DNA of 64,000 bases from Grimontia sedimenti (GCF_011045095.1 NZ_JAALDL010000009.1:62001-126000); one strand, 5' to 3'; shown: positions 8,293 through 17,691, counted from the first letter of the stretch. Notes: generated by a model not told the origin, from the letters alone. Numbers and translations: made by a program.

Positions 8293-9609
8293 ATGAACAA
8301 GAACAAACTTCTTCCGCTGGCAATTGCTGCAGCACTTGGCTCTCTTTCTTCAACGTCTGCAATCGCAGCAGGTTTTCAACTGGCAGAGTATTCTGCAACC
8401 GGTCTTGGCCGTGCGTACGCCGGTGAAGCTGCGATGGCGGATAATGCATCAGCCCAATTCCGCAATCCAGCCATGATGACTTATCTGGAAGGCACCCAAG
8501 TTTCTACTGGCCTTATCTACGTTGATCCAAATGTGGATGTCAAAGGGCGTCAATACTGGACACAGCAAGACCCGGGTACTCCAACTTCTTCCGAGGATTT
8601 TGCAGATTCAGCCTTTATTCCAAACTTCTACCTCTCTCATCAACTGAACGAGAAGGTTTATCTGGGTCTGGCACTGAGCTCGAACTTCGGTATGCACACT
8701 AAGCTGGATGACGACTTCAAAGGCACCCAGTTTGGTAATGAAGCGTCGGTCATGACCATGGAAATCAATCCTAACATCGCATACAAGATTAACGACCAGT
8801 TCTCGGTTGGTGCAGGTGTTCGCTATGTGATGGGCGAAGGAAGCATTGGTGCAAAAAGCTCAGCAGATATAAAAAACCCATTCAATGGCAATGTCATCGT
8901 ACCTACTGGTACTACTCTAAAATACATGGAAGGTGATGATACTGCTTGGGGCTGGCAAGTTGGCTCCGCATGGCAGATCAATGAAGACAACCGTTTAGGC
9001 TTTAACTATCGTTCTGAAGTGAATCTGAATCTGGAAGGCCATGCCACTGGCCTAGCGTTTGGTACAACTACTGCGCAATTGCCTGGCAGTATGGAACTGA
9101 CGCTGCCAGCAACCGCAGAGATAGCAAGCTTCCACCAACTGACCGACACAGTTGCAGTACACGCCAGCATCAACTGGACTGACTGGAGCACCTTCGAAAA
9201 GCTGGAAGCAAACATTCCTTCTCTTTCTCAACCAAACCAATTGGTTAAACAGGAAAACTGGAAAGATAACTACCGCTTTGCTGTTGGTGCCACTTATCAG
9301 TTGAATACCAAAACCCAACTGCGTTCTGGCGTTGCTTATGATACAGCAGCAGTGGACGACGCTAACCGTACCATTACGATTCCAGAAACTGACCGTCTTT
9401 GGTTGAGCCTTGGCGCGGGTTACAACTACTCTGATAACCTAACGCTGGACGCAGGTTTCACTTACATCTTTGCAAAAGACGCGGATGTAAAAGAGCCTCG
9501 TGACGGAATCAGTTCTGACCTTAGCTCAGTGCCTTTTGGTGGCACTTTCGAAGGTCAAACCTCTGGCAACGTCTGGCTGGCAGGTGTTCAAGCTACTTAC
9601 CGCTTCTAA
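8293..9609 (+). CDS. fadL: FadL-family outer membrane long-chain fatty acid transporter (paralog 2)
   Basis: Outer-membrane fatty acid channel of 438 residues. The start at ATG 8293 gives a standard signal peptide (MNKNKLLPLAIAAALG, cleavage near AIA-AGFQL); the longer frame from 8233 would put 20 unrelated residues before it. The hatch region AGFQLAEYSATGLGRAYAGEA and an intact NPA motif (FRNPAMMTY) are present, and the chain ends ATYRF. It differs clearly from paralog 1 in the loops, so the two may differ in substrate preference. It is monocistronic, with its own upstream region and terminator. Confidence 0.92.
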   Translation: MNKNKLLPLAIAAALGSLSSTSAIAAGFQLAEYSATGLGRAYAGEAAMADNASAQFRNPAMMTYLEGTQVSTGLIYVDPNVDVKGRQYWTQQDPGTPTSSEDFADSAFIPNFYLSHQLNEKVYLGLALSSNFGMHTKLDDDFKGTQFGNEASVMTMEINPNIAYKINDQFSVGAGVRYVMGEGSIGAKSSADIKNPFNGNVIVPTGTTLKYMEGDDTAWGWQVGSAWQINEDNRLGFNYRSEVNLNLEGHATGLAFGTTTAQLPGSMELTLPATAEIASFHQLTDTVAVHASINWTDWSTFEKLEANIPSLSQPNQLVKQENWKDNYRFAVGATYQLNTKTQLRSGVAYDTAAVDDANRTITIPETDRLWLSLGAGYNYSDNLTLDAGFTYIFAKDADVKEPRDGISSDLSSVPFGGTFEGQTSGNVWLAGVQATYRF

Positions 9610-9631
9610 TTGCTGAGTAAATGTCAGATAC

Positions 9632-9663
9632 AAAAATGCCACTCAATTGAGTGGCATTTTTTT
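9632..9663. terminator. Bidirectional terminator between fadL paralog 2 and mlaA
   Basis: A 12-bp perfect stem (AAAAATGCCACT / AGTGGCATTTTT) with loop CAATTG serves the two convergent genes. Confidence 0.88.
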
Positions 9664-9672
9664 GCGTAATTT

Positions 9673-10461
9673 TTAGTAGTCATCAATTTCGTCGAGCAGG
9701 TCATCATCAAGATAACTCTCATCTAGCTCTGGTAAATCTGACGCTTTTCCACCGCGCGCCTTAAATTCTTTATTCTGAAGGTAAGCATCACGTGCAAACG
9801 CGTATGGATCCGGTGAATTGGTCAGCAAACTTTCTTGTTGAACCAGGGCAGCTCTGTCTTCCATCCCTTCAAACATCCATTTCAAGATTGACTGCGGCAA
9901 TGTCAGTAATGACAGTGGTGGATACAATCCATCAACGACATCCCCCGCCCCTTCTCTCAATGTAATAGGACCGTAGACCGGGAACATAAAGTAAGGCCCT
10001 TGCCCTATGTCGTAGTAACCCATGGCGTCACCAAACTGACGGTCAGAGATTTTCGGTACATTGGCTGCGGATGCAATATCAATCAAACCACCAATACCAA
10101 AGACAGTGTTTAGCCAAAAGCGGTTAAAGTGGGTGAGTGCTGCATCACCATCAAGCATGACAATGCTGTTCACCATGCTTGCTGGCTCTTCAAGGTTACT
10201 GAGGAAATTAGAGATACCCGTTCGTGTCCAGCTTGGCACATAGTCGACATAAGCCAGCGACACAGGTTTTGCGATATAAGGGTCTAGATAATCATAATTG
10301 ACCGTCCACATCGCCCGGTTGAATCCTTCAAAAGGATCATTGGGATGCGAAATGTCGAATTCGGCATTGGTTTCAGCGTCAGCCTGAGATTCTTCCGGGG
10401 ATTGGGCACAACCACTCAGTAAAACCAGCGCGCCAACTGCCAGAATAAGTTGTTTCCACAT
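9673..10461 (-). CDS. mlaA: MlaA (VacJ) outer-membrane lipoprotein of phospholipid trafficking
   Basis: Lipoprotein of 262 residues with a type II signal peptide (MWKQLILAVGALVLLSGC, lipid on Cys18). The MlaA core NDPFEGFNRAMW and the segment YGPITLREGAGDVVDG are present. In the Mla system it removes misplaced phospholipids from the outer leaflet of the outer membrane and hands them to MlaC. The acidic C-terminus (DESYLDDDLLDEIDDY) is typical of Vibrio homologs. It stands between terminators, so it is probably expressed alone. Its place beside fadL genes is conserved even in E. coli. Confidence 0.93.
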   Translation of the reverse strand: MWKQLILAVGALVLLSGCAQSPEESQADAETNAEFDISHPNDPFEGFNRAMWTVNYDYLDPYIAKPVSLAYVDYVPSWTRTGISNFLSNLEEPASMVNSIVMLDGDAALTHFNRFWLNTVFGIGGLIDIASAANVPKISDRQFGDAMGYYDIGQGPYFMFPVYGPITLREGAGDVVDGLYPPLSLLTLPQSILKWMFEGMEDRAALVQQESLLTNSPDPYAFARDAYLQNKEFKARGGKASDLPELDESYLDDDLLDEIDDY

Positions 10462-10483
10462 TGTTATAACTTGTCCTTTAGTT

Positions 10484-10515
10484 AAAAAAGAGGTCGGTTA
10501 AATACCGACCTTTTG
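10484..10515 (-). terminator. Terminator at the end of the ccm operon
   Basis: Stem AGGTCGGT (10491-10498) pairs with ACCGACCT (10504-10511). On the minus strand it is followed by a U-rich run, and a shorter T run on the plus side may also serve the other direction. Confidence 0.78.
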
Positions 10516-10540
10516 TCATTATTTTGGCAGTATAAAGCAC

Positions 10541-11755
10541 TTACTGCTTTTGGTTAATCACTAACTGTGAACTTCCGCCGAGCTCAAACGGTACGGTTTC
10601 GCCAAACCAATCACCATCACGTGTCATTACGTTGCCATCGTTATCGATGCGGGCTTTCACCATCACCTCTGGCAAAGAAGACATCAAACGCTCCGGGATC
10701 ATACTGTCCGCATCTGTCAGTTCAACTTCTACCGGGAAGCGGCTCAACGGCAAACGCTTCGCTGCAACCGGCATTGGCGCACCGTCCGCAGAGTGAACCG
10801 AAACAATCAATACACCCTCACTTGGCAATTGGACTTGTTCATCCAGCGAAATTGTCACAGAAACAGACTGTCCTTCGCCAGCGCCCATTTGTGCTTCTGC
10901 ACGTTGAATGCTGCGATCCAACATAGAAATACGTGGATCGTCCGCTGGCAGCATTTGTTTCATGGTTGACCAAGCAGCCACAGCTTCTTCGTAGGCTCCG
11001 CGCTCAAAAGCATCAAAGGCCAGCAAAGAGAATGCTTGAAGGTTGCCATGATCGACTCTGATCACTTCGCGCAGTAAGTTGCGTGCTGTATTGCTGTTTT
11101 GCTCGTCCCCCGACAACATCAATGACTGTGCATAACCCAGCTTCACGTCGCTGTCATCAGGCATCAGGTTATAGGCTTTTGCCATCGCGCCTTCAGCGGT
11201 TTGCACATCACGGTTAGCCAGACCAATTCGGCCCAGCAATAGCCAACCCATCGCGTCATCCGGGGTTTGATGAAGTTTGGTACGAAGAGACAGCGTCAAC
11301 TCCGCCATCTCCTGATCTGTCATCGGCTCATTGGTGTCTGACATCAAACGACGAGACAGATCCGGCAAGCGAGAAGCTGTCTCCTGCCAGGAAACCACTT
11401 CACGATAGTTACCCATGGTGTTGTAAAGACCATAACTCATGGCAATCATGATCAAGATGCCTGGCACCAACACCACAAACGGAACTTTGCTTTGTGTCGC
11501 TGATTTCTCACTGGCTGGAATATCATCCAACAGCGACTGCTTGAGTTCTACCGCCAATTCGTTCTGGTTCTCTACCAGACCTTCCTCGGCTTCTTCATTA
11601 AGCTCTTCCATACGATCACGGAAGAAGGCTTTGTTCAGTTCATCACGGCTCGCTGCTTCGTCCTGTTCCTTACCGCGGTAAATCGGCAAAACAAATAAGC
11701 CAACAGAGACCACCATCATTAAGGCTGTGATCAGCCAGAACCACATTTCAGTCAT
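10541..11755 (-). CDS. ccmI: CcmI, cytochrome c maturation apocytochrome chaperone
   Basis: Last gene of the ccm operon, 404 residues. Transmembrane helices lie at about 5-24 and 94-113 (VPFVVLVPGILIMIAMSYGL), with a cytoplasmic leucine-zipper-like loop between. A periplasmic TPR region follows (MGWLLLGRIGLANRD, LKLGYAQSLML-like units) that in the family binds the C-terminus of apocytochrome c and delivers it to CcmFH. A beta-rich C-terminal domain completes the protein. It overlaps the ccmH stop by 4 bases (ATGA), which indicates translational coupling. Confidence 0.92.
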   Translation of the reverse strand: MTEMWFWLITALMMVVSVGLFVLPIYRGKEQDEAASRDELNKAFFRDRMEELNEEAEEGLVENQNELAVELKQSLLDDIPASEKSATQSKVPFVVLVPGILIMIAMSYGLYNTMGNYREVVSWQETASRLPDLSRRLMSDTNEPMTDQEMAELTLSLRTKLHQTPDDAMGWLLLGRIGLANRDVQTAEGAMAKAYNLMPDDSDVKLGYAQSLMLSGDEQNSNTARNLLREVIRVDHGNLQAFSLLAFDAFERGAYEEAVAAWSTMKQMLPADDPRISMLDRSIQRAEAQMGAGEGQSVSVTISLDEQVQLPSEGVLIVSVHSADGAPMPVAAKRLPLSRFPVEVELTDADSMIPERLMSSLPEVMVKARIDNDGNVMTRDGDWFGETVPFELGGSSQLVINQKQ

Positions 11756-12243
11756 CCGTTGTTATCCTTATTTTTATTGTCAGCCGAGCCTTCATTGAGC
11801 AACGCATCCAGACGTGCCTGCTCTTCGCTATCAAGTTCAGCTTTAACGGTTTTCGCTTTAGGCTTGCGGCTGCGCATCACCAATACAGTGAATCCGACCA
11901 CCACAAACAATGCCGGGCCAGCCCAAAGAATCAATGTCGATGCCGTCAGTGGCGGGTTGTAAGTCACGAAGTTGCCGTATCGGTCAACCATGTAATCGAC
12001 AATCTCGTCTTCGTTCTTACCTTGCTTGAGCATCTCATAAACCTTCAAACGAAGATCCTGAGCCAAGCCAGCATTGGAATCGGCAATATTATTGTTCTGA
12101 CACTTAGGGCAGCGCAGTTCTTTGCCGAGTTTTTTGAAGGCCTCTTCTTGTTCAGGTGTGTCAAACTCATACACTTCGATCGCTGCAGAGACTGAGAACG
12201 CAGCACTTGCAGCCAGCATGATTGCTAACAGTAAACGTTTCAT
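11752..12243 (-). CDS. ccmH: CcmH, thiol-reducing subunit of cytochrome c heme lyase
   Basis: CcmH/NrfF-family protein of 163 residues with a signal peptide (cleavage near VSA-AIEVY), the redox motif LRCPKCQ that reduces the apocytochrome CXXCH thiols, and one C-terminal transmembrane helix (LILWAGPALFVVVGFTVLVM). It is the short, single-domain CcmH; the TPR half found fused in E. coli CcmH is the separate ccmI here. Start and stop overlap its neighbours. Confidence 0.94.
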   Translation of the reverse strand: MKRLLLAIMLAASAAFSVSAAIEVYEFDTPEQEEAFKKLGKELRCPKCQNNNIADSNAGLAQDLRLKVYEMLKQGKNEDEIVDYMVDRYGNFVTYNPPLTASTLILWAGPALFVVVGFTVLVMRSRKPKAKTVKAELDSEEQARLDALLNEGSADNKNKDNNG

Positions 12244-12797
12244 TAGCCTTTTGCCTCCGCCAGCATTTGCTCGTACATCGGGCCTAATTTTTCGTTCCAG
12301 TTTCTATCATTCACATCACCGACATGACGGTAGCGAATCACACCATTGGCATCGATAAGGAAAGTCTCTGGCGCGCCGTAAACACCAAGATCCAGACCTA
12401 GCATGCCATCACCATCAAACAGGCTGACCAGATAAGGGTTACCTAATTGGTTGAGCCAGCCGATCGCTTTTACGCGATCGTCCTTGTAGTTAAGGCCAAT
12501 GATTTTCACGCCATTGGCTGCCAACTCATTCAGATACGTGTGCTCTGCATAACAGGTAGGACACCAAGTTGCCCACACGTTCAAAAGCAAAGGTTCGCCT
12601 TTGAAAATATCCTGATCATACAGTTTGCCGGCTTGCGCCAAATCTTCGAGACGGAACGAAGGTACTGGTTTACCTACCAGCACTGACTCTAACTTCGTTG
12701 GGTCATCACCTTCGGCGTTCTTGCCCAATTGCACAAAGAAGACACCAACCAACACCATAAACAGTGCAAACGGAATAAAGAGTAAAGGTTTGTTCAC
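12243..12797 (-). CDS. ccmG: CcmG/DsbE, periplasmic thioredoxin-like reductase for cytochrome c maturation
   Basis: Membrane-anchored thioredoxin-fold protein, 184 residues. It has an N-terminal anchor (LLFIPFALFMVLVGVFFVQL), the active site NVWATWCPTCYAE and the cis-Pro loop GAPETFLID characteristic of CcmG. It keeps the CXXCH cysteines of apocytochrome c or CcmH reduced, using electrons from DsbD/CcdA. It is two bases downstream of ccmF and overlaps ccmH by one base. Confidence 0.95.
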   Translation of the reverse strand: MNKPLLFIPFALFMVLVGVFFVQLGKNAEGDDPTKLESVLVGKPVPSFRLEDLAQAGKLYDQDIFKGEPLLLNVWATWCPTCYAEHTYLNELAANGVKIIGLNYKDDRVKAIGWLNQLGNPYLVSLFDGDGMLGLDLGVYGAPETFLIDANGVIRYRHVGDVNDRNWNEKLGPMYEQMLAEAKG

Positions 12798-12799
12798 CC

Positions 12800-14776
12800 T
12801 TAAGCCTCCTTCACTGGCTCAGCAGACACTTCTGATTGAGCCTTCTTACGAAAACGGTAACGCTTGTCCGAAATAGCCAGCAAACCACCCAATGACATCA
12901 CGAGTGAGCCGAACCAAATCCAACGAACAAATGGTTTGTAGTAGATACGCACTGCCCAAGAGCCATCGTCCAAACGTTCACCCATTGCCACATAGAGGTC
13001 ACGGGTAATTCCGCGGTCAATCGCCGCTTCGGTCATCATGGAGCGCTGAACTGTGTAGAAACGTTTCTCAGCATGCAGTGTGTTTACGCGCTTATCGCCA
13101 CGGTAAATATCGAAGTCAGCGATGTAGCCGTCGTAGTTCGGACCATCTTTATCGCGAAGACCTGCGAAATGGAAATCGTAGCCTTGCAGTTCAATGCGAT
13201 CGCCCGGTGCCATTTTCACGTCGCGTTCGATGTCATAGTTCTGAACCATTGCAATACCGAGCACTGTGATTGCCAGACCGATATGACCAAGCACCATCGC
13301 CCAGTGGCTACGACCCAGCTTACCGAGACCGGTGACGAAATCATGACGGTGAGTCGCACGCTGATACACCTCGATGCATGACAAAGTGATGACCCAAAGG
13401 CCCATCACCGCACCCAGCGCAGCAAGCGGCATAAAGACATCAGCGAAAATCCACACCAGTGCCCCCCCCAGAACAACGGAAAGCACACCACTAAACAGCA
13501 GTTCTTTTTTCACGTTCTTGAGGTTGTCACGTTTCCAGCGGATCAGCGGACCAATACCAAGGAGGAAGGCAAACGGCACAGAAAGCCAGGTGAACAGCAG
13601 GTTGAAGAAAGGTTCACCAATGGAAACCGACCCCAGGCCAAGCTGTTTGTGAACCAATGGCAGCAATGTCCCCAATAGAACAACAACCAGAGCAGCAACC
13701 AGCAGAATGTTGTTTGCCAACAGGACATTTTCACGGGAGACCAGCTCGAAGTTACCGCGCACACGGACTTCTGACGCACGCAATGCGTAAAGCAGCAGCG
13801 AGCCGCCGATAACCACCACAAGGAAGCCAAGAATAAACAGGCCACGGCTTGGATCAGAAGCGAATGCATGTACTGAAACCAGTACGCCAGAACGTACCAG
13901 GAAGGTGCCCAACAAACTGAGTGAAAATGCAGACAATGCCAACAGCACAGTCCATGCTTTGAATGTGCCGCGTTTTTCCGTCACTGCCAATGAGTGCATT
14001 AACGCGGTACCCGCAAGCCAAGGCATAAAAGAGGCGTTTTCTACTGGGTCCCAGAACCACCAGCCGCCCCAGCCAAGTTCGTAGTAAGCCCACCAAGAGC
14101 CCAGAGCGATACCTAATGTCAGGAATACCCAAGCTGCGGTTGTCCAAGGACGGGACCAACGTGCCCAGGCTGTATCAAGACGACCCGCCATCAAGGATGC
14201 AATCGCAAAAGCAAATGCCACGGAGAAGCCCACGTAACCCATGTAAAGCATCGGAGGGTGAACAATCAGCCCAGGATCTTGAAGAAGCGGGTTGAGGTCG
14301 CGGCCATCAACAGGGAAATAAGGCAGTGTGCGCTCAAACGGGTTAGAGGTCAGAATAATGAACAGCAGGAAGCCGACGCCAATCATGCCCATCACAGCCA
14401 ATACGCGGGAGACGGACTCCAACGGCATGCCACGGCTGAAAATGGCAACGGCCAGTGTCCAACCAGCCTGGATAAGCACCCAAAGAAGCAACGAGCCTTC
14501 GTGTGCACCCCAGACTGCCGTCAAACGGTAGTACCAAGGCAAAGCACTGTTCGAGTTACTCGCCACATACGTGACCGTAAAGTCGTTAACGTAGAATGCC
14601 CAGCTCAATGCGATAAAAGACATCAATAGCATCAGGAACATGCCGATAGCCAATGGACGCGCGGAACGCATCATGGCCTGGTTTCCGACGTGAGCACCCC
14701 AAAGAGGATAGATACTCAGAAGGACGGAGAAACCAAGGGAGATAATAAGGGCGAAATGCCCTAATTCAGCAATCAT
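12800..14776 (-). CDS. ccmF: CcmF, cytochrome c heme lyase subunit
   Basis: Polytopic membrane protein of 658 residues with many transmembrane helices. It contains the WWD heme-handling domain (WWFWDPVENASFMPWL) and conserved His residues in the flanking loops. With CcmH and CcmI it attaches heme from holo-CcmE to apocytochrome c. A large periplasmic domain near 520-610 (DFHFAGLRDKDGPNYDGY) and a basic cytoplasmic tail follow family expectation. The start overlaps the ccmE stop in TAATG. Confidence 0.96.
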   Translation of the reverse strand: MIAELGHFALIISLGFSVLLSIYPLWGAHVGNQAMMRSARPLAIGMFLMLLMSFIALSWAFYVNDFTVTYVASNSNSALPWYYRLTAVWGAHEGSLLLWVLIQAGWTLAVAIFSRGMPLESVSRVLAVMGMIGVGFLLFIILTSNPFERTLPYFPVDGRDLNPLLQDPGLIVHPPMLYMGYVGFSVAFAFAIASLMAGRLDTAWARWSRPWTTAAWVFLTLGIALGSWWAYYELGWGGWWFWDPVENASFMPWLAGTALMHSLAVTEKRGTFKAWTVLLALSAFSLSLLGTFLVRSGVLVSVHAFASDPSRGLFILGFLVVVIGGSLLLYALRASEVRVRGNFELVSRENVLLANNILLVAALVVVLLGTLLPLVHKQLGLGSVSIGEPFFNLLFTWLSVPFAFLLGIGPLIRWKRDNLKNVKKELLFSGVLSVVLGGALVWIFADVFMPLAALGAVMGLWVITLSCIEVYQRATHRHDFVTGLGKLGRSHWAMVLGHIGLAITVLGIAMVQNYDIERDVKMAPGDRIELQGYDFHFAGLRDKDGPNYDGYIADFDIYRGDKRVNTLHAEKRFYTVQRSMMTEAAIDRGITRDLYVAMGERLDDGSWAVRIYYKPFVRWIWFGSLVMSLGGLLAISDKRYRFRKKAQSEVSAEPVKEA

Positions 14777-15258
14777 TAGTAGCTACCCTGTTTTTGCTGC
14801 TCGGTGTATTCAAGCGGTTTATGCCCTTTGTTCATCGCTTCTGCGATTTCAGGCGGCATATATTCTTCATCGTGTTTCGCCAATACTTCGCTTGCGAACA
14901 CGGTACGTTCATCAACCAGCACACCCTGTGCAACAATTCCCTGACCTTCACGGAAAAGGTCAGGCAGAATGCCTTCAAATTCCACGGTGACCTCAGGGCC
15001 AACATCCGCAACACGGAAGCTCACTTTCAGAGATTCTGGGTCACGCTCCACTGAGTCAGTCACCACCATGCCACCAATACGTAGACGTTGACCGACCTCA
15101 GGTTTGGTGCCATCAGGCTTACCATTCACCAATTCAGTCGGCGTGTAGAACAAATCCATGTTTTGGTTCAGTGCATACAACATCAAACCGATCGTGGCGC
15201 CTACACCAAACACCAGGGCGAGAGCCAGCCCCAGTCGTTTCTTGCGTCTCGGGTTCAT
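14776..15258 (-). CDS. ccmE: CcmE, periplasmic heme chaperone
   Basis: Heme chaperone of 160 residues. The start at ATG 15258 gives the family N-terminus [18 protein letters not shown] (signal anchor); the longer frame from 15306 only adds out-of-family residues. An OB-fold follows, and the covalent heme-binding His is in [12 protein letters not shown]. It receives heme from CcmABCD and passes it to CcmF. The gene overlaps ccmF by one base and is probably coupled to ccmD. Confidence 0.94.
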   Translation of the reverse strand: MNPRRKKRLGLALALVFGVGATIGLMLYALNQNMDLFYTPTELVNGKPDGTKPEVGQRLRIGGMVVTDSVERDPESLKVSFRVADVGPEVTVEFEGILPDLFREGQGIVAQGVLVDERTVFASEVLAKHDEEYMPPEIAEAMNKGHKPLEYTEQQKQGSY

Positions 15259-15460
15259 AGTGTGTTCTCCATTTTTGGGCATTCTTAATGCGTTGCTCTC
15301 GGGCAACTTTGTTTTTAATTTCTTTAAACAGTTTGCGTCGGGTGAAACGGGTCGCCAGTGCTACCCAAGCCATCGCCACGAATGTAATGGCGAAAGCGCC
15401 CCAGACGTAACCAGCGTAACCACCCATCGCCAGAAATTCAGAGAAAGAATCGAAGTGCAT
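15134..15460 (-). CDS. ccmD: CcmD, small heme-exporter subunit; C-terminus probably frameshifted
   Basis: Small membrane protein helping CcmC load heme onto CcmE. The N-terminus [20 protein letters not shown] and one transmembrane helix ([16 protein letters not shown]) are typical. As written, the frame runs 108 residues and overlaps ccmE by 125 bases, whereas CcmD is usually 60-75 residues. Adding one A to the A5 run just before the ccmE start (plus strand T run near 15266-15270) would end the protein as KMENTL at 15255 (68 residues), with the stop overlapping the ccmE start as ATGA. Residues after KNAQK are therefore probably not real. Confidence 0.8.
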   Translation of the reverse strand: MHFDSFSEFLAMGGYAGYVWGAFAITFVAMAWVALATRFTRRKLFKEIKNKVAREQRIKNAQKWRTHYEPETQETTGAGSRPGVWCRRHDRFDVVCTEPKHGFVLHAD

Positions 15461-15462
15461 GG

Positions 15463-16200
15463 TTATCCCCTCTCAACCAGTTCACGAACCCAAGGACGGT
15501 GCGCTTCACGTTGTAGAATTTTGTTTTTCAGTCCCATCAGCGACACGGCACCAAAGAACATAGCAAAGCCCAGAATATTCAGAAGCAGAGGCCACAACAT
15601 ATCTGAAGCAATGGAAGGCTTGGCAAATTTAGTGATGGTCGCGCCTTGGTGCAGCGTGTTCCACCACTCCACTGAAAAGTGAATGATAGGTAGGTTAATC
15701 ACCCCCACAATCGCCAGAATACCCGCTGCACGACCAGCAGTGCGGTCATCATCAAAGGCGTTGTAAAGGGCGATCACACCAAGATACAGGAACAGGAGAA
15801 TAAGCTCGGAAGTCAGGCGTGCATCCCATACCCACCAAGCGCCCCACATTGGCTTACCCCAGATTGCACCAGTCACCAGTGCAATAAAGGTAAATACCGC
15901 ACCTACAGGCGCCATCGCCGCGGCTGCCCAATCAGACGTTTTGATTTGCCACACTAAGCCGATAAATGCTGCAATGGCCATCGACATATAAGCGCCCATA
16001 GACCAAATCGCTGCAGGAACGTGAATATAGATGATTCGGAAACTATCACCTTGCTGGTAGTCAGAAGGCGCGAATGCCAGTCCCCAGATGGTGCCGGTGA
16101 CCAAAGACAGGGCTGCCAAAACCACAAACCATGGCAACAATGTGTTACAGAGTTGGTAGGTTGCCTCGGGCTTGGCATATGGGTGAAGCCATTTCCACAT
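15463..16200 (-). CDS. ccmC: CcmC, heme transporter to CcmE
   Basis: Six-helix membrane protein of 245 residues with the WWD heme-binding motif (GAWWVWDARLTSELIL) and conserved flanking His residues (IYIHVPAAIW; IHFSVEWWNTLHQG). It presents heme to CcmE in the CcmABCD complex. ATG 16200 is preferred over an in-frame GTG at 16212 because the purine-rich GAGAG lies about 10 bases before the ATG and would abut the GTG. Confidence 0.95.
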   Translation of the reverse strand: MWKWLHPYAKPEATYQLCNTLLPWFVVLAALSLVTGTIWGLAFAPSDYQQGDSFRIIYIHVPAAIWSMGAYMSMAIAAFIGLVWQIKTSDWAAAAMAPVGAVFTFIALVTGAIWGKPMWGAWWVWDARLTSELILLFLYLGVIALYNAFDDDRTAGRAAGILAIVGVINLPIIHFSVEWWNTLHQGATITKFAKPSIASDMLWPLLLNILGFAMFFGAVSLMGLKNKILQREAHRPWVRELVERG

Positions 16201-16241
16201 TGCAGATATCACTCTCAGTTAATATGTTGTAATAATTAGTA

Positions 16242-16910
16242 TTATTGGACACTCACCCGCAGAGCAGCAGATACTGCAAACGGGGAAAGCGTGGCCGAAC
16301 CTGCCAGCATCGCACCCAAAATGGCTAGCTGACCGTTTATCGGAAATCCTCCGGCAGCCATATCAATCGCCGATGTCGCGAAGATAAGCACCGGAATAAA
16401 CAACGGTAAGACCAGAAGGCTCAGCAATGCGCCGCCCTTTCTCAGCCCTACCGTCAATGCCACACCAATCGCGCCAAGGAAGCTCAGCGTCGGCGTGCCT
16501 AACAACAGTGTTAGCACAACGGCTTTGTAAGCTTCCCAGTCTAAAGAAAGTAATACCGCCAGAAGCGGACTTATGATCAATAGTGGCAGACCGGTCAGCA
16601 GCCAATGTGCAACAATTTTTGCGAAAACCAGAACTGACAAAGGTTCTGGCATCAATAGCATCTGCTCTAACGAGCCATCCATAAAGTCATCACGGAACAA
16701 GCGATCCAATGACAATACCGCCGCCAACAACGCAGCCACCCAGATAATCCCTGGTGCTATTTCAGCCAGTAAGTTGGGACCAGGTCCGACACCCAATGGA
16801 AACAAGGTGATGACAATGATGAAAAACCACAGTGGATTCAGCATGTCAGATTGGCGACGAAACGCCACGAGCAGCTCGCGACGGATCATGTGAAACATAG
16901 CTGATCCCAT
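16242..16910 (-). CDS. ccmB: CcmB, heme exporter membrane subunit
   Basis: ABC-transporter membrane subunit, 222 residues with six hydrophobic segments. Signatures NPLWFFIIVITLFPLGVGP and RDDFMDGSLEQMLL are diagnostic for CcmB. With CcmA it uses ATP to release holo-CcmE from CcmC. The start at 16910 overlaps the ccmA stop (TAATG); Met5 (16898, MFHMIRREL) fits the family N-terminus equally well. Confidence 0.94.
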   Translation of the reverse strand: MGSAMFHMIRRELLVAFRRQSDMLNPLWFFIIVITLFPLGVGPGPNLLAEIAPGIIWVAALLAAVLSLDRLFRDDFMDGSLEQMLLMPEPLSVLVFAKIVAHWLLTGLPLLIISPLLAVLLSLDWEAYKAVVLTLLLGTPTLSFLGAIGVALTVGLRKGGALLSLLVLPLFIPVLIFATSAIDMAAGGFPINGQLAILGAMLAGSATLSPFAVSAALRVSVQ

Positions 16911-17524
16911 TACGCCCCCAACCTGATCCGGCGCAAACCCGGGTTGCCTTCGAACATATCTTGGTGGGTGGTAAACAACACCATGCCTCCATTATTTACA
17001 TGCTGTTGAAAAAGGCTCTCAAGCACCTTTACACCCTGTTTGTCGATGGCAGTTAATGGTTCATCTAAAATCCAAAGTTTAGATTGGCTGATCCAAAGCC
17101 GTGCCAGTGCAACCCGACGGTTCTGACCAGCAGACAGCTGCGCGGCAGGCACATCTTCCCGGCCAGCAAGCCCGACACGCGCCAATGCGTCCCAAAGGCT
17201 GGCTTCATCTGCTTCACCATGCATACGCTGGTAAAATGCCAGATTTTCGAACGCGGTCATCTCACGTTTTACGCCAGTGCTGTGGCCAAGAAACAGTAAA
17301 TTGCCATAAAACTCTTCTCGGGCTTTATTCACCAATTCTCCGTCCCAGAAGACTTCGCCAGATTCCGCCAGCCCCAACCCGGCAATGATCCGTAACAATG
17401 TTGTTTTACCCGCGCCGTTTGGTCCTTCAATTTGGACAAGATCACCGGATGACACCGTAAAACTGAGATCTTCAAACAGCACCCTTTCATCACGGATACA
17501 GCTGAGCTCGCGCACTTCCAACAT
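16910..17524 (-). CDS. ccmA: CcmA, heme exporter ATPase
   Basis: ABC ATPase of 204 residues and first gene of the ccm operon. Walker A is GPNGAGKTTLLR, the signature LSAGQNRRVALARLW, Walker B LWILDEPLTA and the switch His in LFTTHQD. It powers release of heme-loaded CcmE. A plausible promoter on the minus strand (TATTAT near 17567-17572) precedes it; the intergenic region is shared with the divergent fliK-like gene. Confidence 0.95.
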   Translation of the reverse strand: MLEVRELSCIRDERVLFEDLSFTVSSGDLVQIEGPNGAGKTTLLRIIAGLGLAESGEVFWDGELVNKAREEFYGNLLFLGHSTGVKREMTAFENLAFYQRMHGEADEASLWDALARVGLAGREDVPAAQLSAGQNRRVALARLWISQSKLWILDEPLTAIDKQGVKVLESLFQQHVNNGGMVLFTTHQDMFEGNPGLRRIRLGA

Positions 17525-17691
17525 GAGAAATTGGCTTTCCCGATAAAGTTATGAAAAATTTGCCCGATAATACCATAGAGGCGTTTAAAGTCGTTAGCCG
17601 CGAGGTCTCGCTAATGTCACTCAAGCAATCAAATCCTACTGATTGATGAGGGCTGGGTATATGCGCTAAGCGTTAATAATTGTGAGTAAAT

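Noticed and set aside
17586-17600. TAAAG followed by GCCG upstream of the fliK-like gene, considered as a sigma28 promoter
   Set aside because: The two boxes are 6 bases apart instead of 14.
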